Origin: JAOABV01 sp964473505
GTDB lineage: Bacteria > Hydrothermota > Tepidihabitantia > Tepidihabitantales > CAIPLT01
DNA: 5,999 nucleotides
Direction: 5' to 3'
NCBI GenBank assembly: GCA_964473505.1
Contig: CAYYPG010000100.1
Coordinates: 1 to 5,999, forward strand
Of this stretch, positions 1-5,389 are shown one piece after another (positions within the stretch are counted from its first letter, which is position 1; each line of letters begins with the position of its first letter). The notes under the pieces are model-generated. The model had not been told where the DNA came from and made no database searches. It saw nothing but the letters and a program-made list of their open reading frames with translations. The position numbers and the translations under genes are program-made.

Positions 1-32
1 GAAGTAGCGGATCTGAGGCTCTGTCTTTCTTC

Positions 33-56
33 CACACTAAATGGTTAAGAGCCAAT
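33..56 (+). repeat. Diverged direct repeat, upstream copy
   Basis: CACACTAAATG followed by GTTA and GCCAA recurs at 3771-3790 on the other side of the surface gene, with the 11-base core identical and small indels after it. A hexamer inverted repeat, GGCTCT (17-22) and AGAGCC (48-53), brackets this copy. The origin is unknown; it could be a dispersed intergenic repeat or chance in AT-rich DNA. Confidence 0.35.
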
Positions 57-105
57 TAAATTTCATAAACTGTATAGTATGAGTTGGACCGATTGCACGG
101 TTTTC

Positions 106-134
106 TTGACAAAACATTTAAAAATCATTAGTCT
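106..134 (+). promoter_or_regulatory. Possible promoter of the surface-protein gene, potentially leaderless
   Basis: A perfect TTGACA lies at 106-111. Exactly 17 bases on, TAGTCT at 129-134 keeps the three most conserved positions of TATAAT (TA...T). A start site about seven bases further would fall on or next to ATG 141, giving an mRNA with almost no leader, which agrees with the absence of a Shine-Dalgarno site (the bases before the ATG are TCTTCACCC). GTTTT (100-104) and AAAAC (111-115) form a short inverted repeat across the -35 box, a possible but weak operator. The -10 box is poor, so this is tentative. Confidence 0.35.
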
Positions 135-140
135 TCACCC

Positions 141-3100
141 ATGAATAAAGTTAAAACCACACCCATTTTATTTTTATTGGTCTTACCGACAATTTTAAAT
201 TCAATTCCGCTCAATGAAAGTTTTACGAGCACGACTTTTCCGCCTTTAGGTTGGAGAGTGATAAATAATGATGGTGGCACAAAGACTTGGGAAAGATACA
301 CAACCGACTTTTATTCTTCACCGGCTTGTGTTTCGTCAAGATATGAAAGTAGTACTTTGCGTAATAACGATTGGTTGATAACACCAAAGTTAAAATGTAG
401 TGAGACGACTTTTGATACGCTTAGATTCTGGTATCGGAAATCAGGTGTCGGTAATCCTGAAAGTCTTGAAGTATGGTTATCTACTACCGGAAACAATGTT
501 AATGACTTCACAGTTATGCTTTGGGCAAAAAAATTTACCAACACCAGTTATACGCTAAAAACTATTTCCTTGGATTCATATGATGGCCAAGAGATATATA
601 TTGCATTTGTAAATAAAGGTCTTTATGGCTTTAGAATTAATCTTGACAATATTACTGGACCGGAGATTAAAGAAATTAGGGATGTTGCAGTCGATTCCAT
701 TATAAAACCAGGCAGTTCTTTTGTGATGCGACCTTGGCGCACTGGCTTTCCGCCAAAAGCACGGATTAAAAATTATAGTAATATGATACAAAGAAATATT
801 CCGGTTATCTGTTCAATTGTGGGGCAAGGTTCGGTTATACATTTTGCAGATGTAAAATATCTTGATAGTCTTTTAATTGATAGTGCAAAGATAATTACCT
901 TTGATACCTTTGTGCCCGTAGTTCCCGAATTATGCACGATTAAAATTAGAACAAATCTTTCTGAGGATACTAATTCATTAAACGATCAAAAATTCCTAGC
1001 AACTCAAATGATTAAACCATATTTTACCGGCGGACCAGATGCTGGTTATTCATATTGGATTGACTCAGATACTACGACAGGTCCAATTTATAATTGGGTT
1101 GAAATTTCAACAACTGGGACAACTTTGCCCACGGGCGATGTGAATGTATGCGGACCGGTTCCAATTGGTTTTACTTTTAATTTTTACGGCGAGCCGATGA
1201 CCCATTTCTATTATTCAACCAATGGTTTCATAAGTTTTGATGCTTTATCCTCATCATATAATACTAATTCGTCAACACCGTCTCAAGAGCTACCTAATAA
1301 TATTATTGCACCTTTTTGGGATGATTTGTTGACATTAAATGCTTATCATCAAACTTTCGGTTCTGCTCCTAATCGTTATAAAGTCATCCAATGGCGAAGT
1401 GTTATATATCCCGGGGCATCAAGAGATACTGTCATCTTTCAGATAATTCTTCACGAAAATGGCGAGATAATTTTTCAATACCATCGTTGTCAAAATCTTT
1501 ACAATTTAGGTCTTGGTCAATCAGCAACAGTTGGGATTGAAAATCGTAACGGCTCAACTGGTCTGCAATATCTATATAACGGTGCACCCCAAGGAAATTT
1601 GTTAAGTGCGGGTCGGGCGATTCGTTTTTTCCGATATTGTCATGATGTTTCCGTAGCCTCAATTCTGATACCTTCTCAGATTAGCTACTACGATACGATT
1701 GTGCCCAAGGTTCTTATTAAAAATCTCGGCACAAACACTGCATCTTTTCCGACATTTTTAAGGATTAAAAATGATAATGATGATACGGTATATGTTGATT
1801 CAATTGGAATTATTAATATGGCACCAGCAACCGCATGCACAGTCAATTTTGAAAACTGGATTGCTAATCAATTCGGTCAGTTTTCTGTTACTTCCTGGGC
1901 AGCATTAGATTCAGATTATATCCGAAGCAATGATACCGGCTACAAAAATATTGTGGTAAAGCTTCCTAGTCCAACTTTATTATTGCCAACTAATAATTTT
2001 TATACTAATAATCCTAATTTGACATTTGACTGGACTGATATTAATAATGTCACACGATATAATTTTCGAGTTTTGAATTATCTTGATACGATATTGTCTA
2101 TTTCCGAGTGTGGACCGATTAGTTTTCGCGAGGGAAGCTATTATTGGCAAGTGCGCGCCGGAACCGAAAATTACTGGGGAGATTGGAGCGATTCGTTTAA
2201 GTTTACTGTTGATACAACACCACCACCAGTGCCAATATTATCCAGTCCGATACCCAATTGCACACTTGCTTTAGAATCTCCCGAGTTTATTTGGCGCCGT
2301 AGTTTCGGTGCTTTTGAATATCATCTGTTGGTAATTAAAGCCGAAGATACTTTGCTGAATATATTGACTTCGGACACTTCTCATTTACCTAATCAACCTT
2401 TGCCTGTAGCAAGATATCGCTGGTCAGTTAGGTGTCGTGACCTTGCTGATAATTGGTCAGATTTTGCTTCATTTTGGCAGTTCAATGTTCAATATCCAAT
2501 ATGGCAAAGGAAATCCGACCTTCCTGATAGTAATAGTCTTAGGCCAGTAAAAGATGGTGGTTGTCTTGCTAGTAATGACAATAAAATTTATGCGTTAAAA
2601 GGAAATAATACTCAAGACTTTTATGTTTATGATATTGCAACTAATCGCTGGCATATTAAATCACCAATGCCATTTTATATTAGAGATTCAATTCCAATAA
2701 AAAGAAAGGTTAAAGCCGGTGCCGCATTAGTTTATGCTAATGGTGTAATTTATGCCCTCAAAGGAAATAATACTAAAGAATTTTGGAAATATGAACCCAA
2801 TGGAGACTCTTGGACTTTTTGTCAATTAGTACCTTCGATAAAATCTTTTAAGGATGGTTCGGGTTTAACTTTTCATAATGGAAATGTTTATTGTCTGGTT
2901 GGCGGAAGTAAAGAACTTGAATTTCTTAAATATGATATTGGTCAAAATAGTTGGCAAAATCTTGCTTCTATGCCTTTAGGTATTCATAACCGAATTTTTA
3001 AGTCGGGTAGTTGTCTTGTTTATGGTGGCAATAATAAAATCTATTGTCTTAAAGGCAACGCCAAATACAATGAGTTTTATTGTTATGATATTGATGCCAA

Positions 3101-3713
3101 TGCATGGACAGAAAAGGCAAGGCTACCTTATTTACCTGATGGTAAAAGATATAATGTAAAAGCTGGTGCTGCTCTGACTTATGATGGCCGAAACACAATT
3201 TATGCAATTAAAGGAAATAGATGCCAAGAACTTTGGGCTTACGATATTTTATCCAATCAATGGCATTTTCAAGATACAATTCCCAAGCTGAACAAAAGAA
3301 GTCTTCCAGGAAATGGTGCGGGATTAACTTTTGCTAATAATCGGGTATTCATAATGAAAGGCAATCGGACTCGAGAATTCTGGGCATACATTCCACAAAA
3401 TATCATTAAAAAAGACTTTAAGTTAAAAGAACAGGATATTTCATCAAGTATGATGGAGCTTAAGCAATCAGTAGCACTGCAAGTAAGTAGTCCGCTAACG
3501 AACATAAGAAAAATTATTTATTTTTCCGACAAGAAAGTAAAAACGAGGCTTAATGTATTTGAGGAATCAAAAATAGTTTCAATTCGAATATATGATGTTC
3601 AGGGACGGTTAGTAAAATCAATGAGCGAATTAATTTTCCATAACAGTTCGGATTTAGAGTTATCATTAGATGGATTGCCCAAAGGTATTTACTTTTTAGT
3701 GATTTCACGATAA
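141..3713 (+). CDS. Large modular secreted/cell-surface protein with kelch-like repeats and a type IX secretion-like C-terminal tail
   Basis: 1190 residues. A signal peptide is visible: basic MNKVK, then a hydrophobic stretch (about 8-19), with likely cleavage near residue 21. Residues about 22-175 resemble a choice-of-anchor J / cleaved-adhesin jelly roll (ESF...FPPLGW, then NNDWLITPKL at 75-84). About 178-290 and 501-608 look like CARDB-type beta domains (DVAVDSI, HDVSVASI). About 295-500 resembles a nidogen-like module (PIGFTFNFYG 341-350, STNGFISFD 359-367, APFWDDL 390-396). Two Fn3-like units span about 611-785. Six kelch-like repeats lie at 804-1086. The C-terminus (about 1112-1190; RIYDVQGRLVK 1149-1159, GLPKGIYFLVISR 1178-1190) fits the Por-secretion sorting family, usually cleaved during export and surface attachment. 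I infer an adhesive or carbohydrate/protein-binding surface role; no catalytic motif is seen and the ligand is unknown. ATG 141 is preceded by an in-frame stop at 129-131 and the next Met is residue 196, so the start is firm. There is no Shine-Dalgarno site. Confidence 0.9.
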   Translation: MNKVKTTPILFLLVLPTILNSIPLNESFTSTTFPPLGWRVINNDGGTKTWERYTTDFYSSPACVSSRYESSTLRNNDWLITPKLKCSETTFDTLRFWYRKSGVGNPESLEVWLSTTGNNVNDFTVMLWAKKFTNTSYTLKTISLDSYDGQEIYIAFVNKGLYGFRINLDNITGPEIKEIRDVAVDSIIKPGSSFVMRPWRTGFPPKARIKNYSNMIQRNIPVICSIVGQGSVIHFADVKYLDSLLIDSAKIITFDTFVPVVPELCTIKIRTNLSEDTNSLNDQKFLATQMIKPYFTGGPDAGYSYWIDSDTTTGPIYNWVEISTTGTTLPTGDVNVCGPVPIGFTFNFYGEPMTHFYYSTNGFISFDALSSSYNTNSSTPSQELPNNIIAPFWDDLLTLNAYHQTFGSAPNRYKVIQWRSVIYPGASRDTVIFQIILHENGEIIFQYHRCQNLYNLGLGQSATVGIENRNGSTGLQYLYNGAPQGNLLSAGRAIRFFRYCHDVSVASILIPSQISYYDTIVPKVLIKNLGTNTASFPTFLRIKNDNDDTVYVDSIGIINMAPATACTVNFENWIANQFGQFSVTSWAALDSDYIRSNDTGYKNIVVKLPSPTLLLPTNNFYTNNPNLTFDWTDINNVTRYNFRVLNYLDTILSISECGPISFREGSYYWQVRAGTENYWGDWSDSFKFTVDTTPPPVPILSSPIPNCTLALESPEFIWRRSFGAFEYHLLVIKAEDTLLNILTSDTSHLPNQPLPVARYRWSVRCRDLADNWSDFASFWQFNVQYPIWQRKSDLPDSNSLRPVKDGGCLASNDNKIYALKGNNTQDFYVYDIATNRWHIKSPMPFYIRDSIPIKRKVKAGAALVYANGVIYALKGNNTKEFWKYEPNGDSWTFCQLVPSIKSFKDGSGLTFHNGNVYCLVGGSKELEFLKYDIGQNSWQNLASMPLGIHNRIFKSGSCLVYGGNNKIYCLKGNAKYNEFYCYDIDANAWTEKARLPYLPDGKRYNVKAGAALTYDGRNTIYAIKGNRCQELWAYDILSNQWHFQDTIPKLNKRSLPGNGAGLTFANNRVFIMKGNRTREFWAYIPQNIIKKDFKLKEQDISSSMMELKQSVALQVSSPLTNIRKIIYFSDKKVKTRLNVFEESKIVSIRIYDVQGRLVKSMSELIFHNSSDLELSLDGLPKGIYFLVISR
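2550..3398 (+). repeat. Six tandem kelch-like repeats inside the surface protein
   Basis: Six units of about 41-43 residues start at residues 804, 858, 904, 954, 1007 and 1057; the last is shorter. The shared pattern is K.G..L.Y...IY.LKGN...EFW.YD...N.W.....MP. The last unit stops after the EFWAY strand and lacks the N.W...MP end, as happens when a propeller closes with a strand from the other end; WQRKSDLP at 788-795 just before unit 1 could supply it. Six units fit a six-bladed beta-propeller, inferred from family knowledge. Units 1 and 2 share the bases AAAGGAAATAATACT near 2600 and 2761, suggesting a fairly recent duplication or conversion. Confidence 0.8.
3474..3710 (+). other. C-terminal sorting-like domain of the surface protein (Por secretion / type IX type)
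   Basis: Residues about 1112-1190 form a small beta domain preceded by a Lys-rich linker (IIKKDFKLKEQD, 1088-1099). The family signature is visible: hydrophobic strand, IRIYDVQGRLVK, then a polar stretch, then LDGLPKGIYFLVI at the very end. In Bacteroidetes such tails direct proteins through the type IX system and are removed at the surface. No secretion-system gene lies in this window, so use of that route is an inference. Confidence 0.7.
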
Positions 3714-3770
3714 CATTTTAATATAATATTGATTACACGATATAGCTTGAGAACTCAAAAAGCCTCCAAG

Positions 3771-3790
3771 CACACTAAATGTTATGCCAA
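3771..3790 (+). repeat. Diverged direct repeat, downstream copy
   Basis: This is the partner of the motif at 33-56, in the same orientation, and begins 57 bases after the surface-gene stop codon. CACACTAAATG is identical to the first copy; then GTTA and GCCAA match after dropping about three bases. The two copies flank the surface gene. Confidence 0.35.
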
Positions 3791-3793
3791 ACT

Positions 3794-3839
3794 TGATTTT
3801 TATTCGATACAGATTACCAACCATTACGGTTAAAAATCA
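3794..3839. repeat. 9-bp perfect inverted repeat with 28-base loop
   Basis: TGATTTTTA (3794-3802) is the exact reverse complement of TAAAAATCA (3831-3839). TTACC and GGT inside the loop could pair further. No T-run follows on either strand in the usual place, so it does not look like a standard terminator. It may be an mRNA structure, a regulator site or chance. Confidence 0.35.
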
Positions 3840-4052
3840 GAATGAAACGCTATTTAAAGTTATTTCATCTTGCTACGCATTGTAGTGACAGAGAAGAAGT
3901 TTCCAATTTTGTAGGTTAGTTTGAAGTTATGAAAGAATTGGAGATTTTTAATGTACTATTATGAACCTATTTTGAGAACAAAATAATTCGCTCAAAAAGG
4001 GAATGGATGTAAAATATTACTGTTTGGTCTAATCAGAATAAAATGGTCTTTA

Positions 4053-4082
4053 TTGACGACTTGTGTTTCATTTCCGTAAATT
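4053..4082 (+). promoter_or_regulatory. Likely promoter of the metallopeptidase gene
   Basis: TTGACG at 4053-4058 (five of six to consensus) and TAAATT at 4077-4082 (four of six) are separated by 18 bases. Transcription would start near 4089-4091, leaving a leader of only about 12-14 bases before ATG 4103. This fits a separately transcribed gene after a 389-base gap. Confidence 0.45.
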
Positions 4083-4102
4083 TTTAGCGGATTTTAGTAA
4101 GT

Positions 4103-4465
4103 ATGCAAAGAAATCAATTTGAAGAATTCGTTATTCAAGCCTTACAGGATTTACCAGAATATTTCAAAGAAAAATTAGAAAATGTCAGTATTATTATTGA
4201 AGATACTCCGTCTTTAGAAATTCAAGAAAAGTTAAAAAAAGGAAAATTTGATATCTTAGGACTTTACCAAGGAATTCCTTATCGCAAGCGGGGTTTTTGG
4301 TATGGCAATACTTTACCGGATAGAATCATTATCTATCAGAAACCTATTGAAAATCTTGCTAAAACTGAAGAGGAAATTAAAGATTTAGTTCAAAAGGTTG
4401 TAATGCACGAAATTGGACATTACTACGGTTTGTCCGAAGAGGAATTAAGAAAAGCCGGAGTATAA
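4103..4465 (+). CDS. Predicted zincin-like metallopeptidase (minimal MMP-like family, DUF1025/PF06262 type)
   Basis: 120 residues, the usual size of this family. The zinc site is HEIGHYYG at residues 102-109: H102 and H106 should bind zinc and E103 should be the catalytic base. The N-terminal part (FEEFVIQALQDLPEYFKEKLENVSIIIEDTP, in pieces about 6-36) and the middle (ILGLYQGIPY 51-60, LPDRIIIYQKPI 71-82) match the family layout of a helix, a strand and a substrate-edge strand before the active-site helix. No signal peptide or membrane segment is visible, so it is probably cytoplasmic. Substrates of the family are not established. The expected third ligand three residues after G109 is Glu112, where I recall Asp being usual. 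ATG 4103 is the only usable start after the in-frame stop at 4085-4087. No clear Shine-Dalgarno site precedes it. Related proteins are often annotated simply as 'metallopeptidase family protein'. Confidence 0.88.
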   Translation: MQRNQFEEFVIQALQDLPEYFKEKLENVSIIIEDTPSLEIQEKLKKGKFDILGLYQGIPYRKRGFWYGNTLPDRIIIYQKPIENLAKTEEEIKDLVQKVVMHEIGHYYGLSEEELRKAGV

Positions 4466-4618
4466 ATGATAACTGATAGTTTAAGATATAAATAGAAACT
4501 TTAACCAAGTCCATATGGGCTAAAAAGGCGTAAGCGAATATGTTGTTTTTTTCTTATGAATTTTTGCGTCTCCGCGATGTTTTTCCCGAACTTTCTAATT
4601 ACACTACATTAAAAAATG

Positions 4619-4657
4619 ACCGATATGGCTGGTTTTGAATTTTGGAAGTATAAATGA
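4619..4657 (+). repeat. Direct repeat, copy 1 of 2
   Basis: The 39-base unit starts ACCGATATGGCTG and ends TATAAATGA. By hand alignment about 33 of 39 positions match copy 2, with one gap. The starts are 83 bases apart. The end motif TATAAATGATAA also occurs at 4461-4472, across the stop codon of the metallopeptidase gene, as a possible partial third copy. Confidence 0.65.
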
Positions 4658-4659
4658 AA

Positions 4660-4685
4660 TATATTCTAAGCAAGAATATAATTTT
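4660..4685 (+). terminator. AT-rich 8-bp hairpin followed by a short T-run (possible weak terminator)
   Basis: TATATTCT (4660-4667) and AGAATATA (4673-4680) pair perfectly around the loop AAGCA, and ATTTT follows at 4681-4685. The stem has only two G-C pairs, so a terminator would be weak. The hairpin sits exactly between the two direct-repeat copies, so it may instead belong to a repeat element. It is 195 bases after the metallopeptidase stop. Confidence 0.35.
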
Positions 4686-4701
4686 ACGCTATTACTGAAA
4701 C

Positions 4702-4739
4702 ACCGATATGGCTGATTTGGATTTTGGGGATATAAATGA
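4702..4739 (+). repeat. Direct repeat, copy 2 of 2
   Basis: 38 bases matching copy 1 at 4619-4657: the first 13 bases (ACCGATATGGCTG) and the last nine (TATAAATGA) are identical, and the T-rich middle differs by substitutions and one base of length. The 83-base spacing is not a multiple of three, so it does not encode a tandem peptide repeat. Confidence 0.65.
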
Positions 4740-4826
4740 TAAATATAATAAAATATAAACCGAAATTTTGAGAAATTACCGAATAAGTTTGAGTCTGTTG
4801 AATATTTTAGAATCGTAATTTTTATG

Positions 4827-4835
4827 TAAGGAGGT
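4827..4835 (+). promoter_or_regulatory. Strong Shine-Dalgarno site of hslV
   Basis: TAAGGAGGT is a near-perfect match to the 16S rRNA tail and ends five bases before ATG 4841. It fixes the start codon and contrasts with the other two genes here, which have no recognisable site. No good sigma-70-type promoter with normal spacing is evident just upstream. Confidence 0.85.
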
Positions 4836-4840
4836 TTATT

Positions 4841-5389
4841 ATGGCTAAGTTCATTGCAACCACAATAATTGGCCTTAGAAAAAATGGTCAATGTGCAATG
4901 GCAAGTGATGGTCAAGTCACTTTTGGCGACACGATTGTTAAAGAAACTGCTAAAAAGGTTCGGAAGGTCTACCACAATAAAGTCTTGGTGGGTTTTGCTG
5001 GTTCTGCGGCGGATGCGTTTACTTTATTTGAGCGCTTTGAAAATAAACTTGAAGAGTATCATGGCAATCTTTCGCGAGCAGTAGTGGAATTAGCCAAAGA
5101 TTGGCGCCAAGATAAAGTCTTACGCCGGCTTGAGGCTCTACTGGCAATTCTAGATCAACAAAATAGTTACATTGTTTCCGGCTCAGGAGATGTCATAGAA
5201 CCAGATGATGGGATTGTTGCTATTGGTTCGGGTGGTCCAATTGCATTGGCTGTAGCACGAGCATTAATTAAATACACAAATTTGGAGCCCAAAGTAATTG
5301 TTGAAGAAGCCATAAAAATCGCCGGGTCAATCAATATTCACACTAATCAGGAAATAACTATTGAGACTATTGAAAATAAATTGTTTTAG
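4841..5389 (+). CDS. hslV: HslV, ATP-dependent protease peptidase subunit of HslUV (ClpQ)
   Basis: 182 residues, full length. HslV forms a double hexameric ring with an N-terminal threonine nucleophile and degrades proteins fed by the HslU ATPase in the cytoplasm. Seen here: TTIIGLRKNG at 7-16, so Thr7 is the predicted catalytic residue after removal of MAKFIA. Asp23, Lys39 and Ser130 then correspond to the family's mature D17, K33 and the conserved Ser of the AIGSGG loop (127-132). SDGQVTFG, KKVRKVY, GFAGSAADAFTLFERFE and ELAKDWRQDKVLRRLEA are classic HslV blocks. A six-residue propeptide occurs in other lineages; I recall Thermotoga and Bacillus proteins of the same form. The C-terminal motif usually written AGDICIYTN reads AGSINIHTN (161-169), so the common Cys is Asn. 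The start is set by the strong Shine-Dalgarno site. The partner hslU, usually next to it, is not found in the 610 bases downstream. Confidence 0.97.
   Translation: MAKFIATTIIGLRKNGQCAMASDGQVTFGDTIVKETAKKVRKVYHNKVLVGFAGSAADAFTLFERFENKLEEYHGNLSRAVVELAKDWRQDKVLRRLEALLAILDQQNSYIVSGSGDVIEPDDGIVAIGSGGPIALAVARALIKYTNLEPKVIVEEAIKIAGSINIHTNQEITIETIENKLF

Larger units (their letters stand above)
3714..4102. other. 389-base gap with no gene seen
   Basis: All frames are broken and I see no coding pattern or RNA gene. The gap holds the second copy of the CACACTAAATG motif (3771-3790), an inverted repeat (3794-3839), another one (TTTTGAG 3970-3976 and CTCAAAA 3991-3997, with a 14-base loop) and a likely promoter (4053-4082) for the metallopeptidase gene. 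No convincing intrinsic terminator follows the surface gene. Confidence 0.6.
4466..4840. other. 375-base gap with repeats, no convincing gene
   Basis: The gap contains the direct-repeat pair (4619-4657, 4702-4739), a hairpin (4660-4680) and the hslV ribosome binding site. A 32-codon open frame (4540-4638, beginning MLFFSYEFLRLRDVF) has no Shine-Dalgarno site and runs into the first repeat copy, so I do not call it a gene, though it could be a remnant. A perfect TATAAT (4744-4749) has no matching -35 box at normal spacing. Confidence 0.55.

Noticed and set aside
311..791. Minus-strand frames of 71-77 codons within the surface gene
   Set aside because: Shadows of the long + strand coding sequence with no independent support.
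4540..4638. 32-codon + strand frame starting MLFFSYEFLRLRDVF
   Set aside because: No ribosome binding site, no recognisable family, and it ends inside a repeat copy. It could be a remnant but is not supported as a gene.
4619..4739. CRISPR array
   Set aside because: Only two imperfect copies of AT-rich sequence, no further units at the same period, and no cas gene in the window.
4604..4975. 123-codon open frame on the minus strand
   Set aside because: It runs antisense through the start of the certain hslV gene and across the direct repeats; its composition is Ser/Tyr/Phe-rich with no family resemblance.
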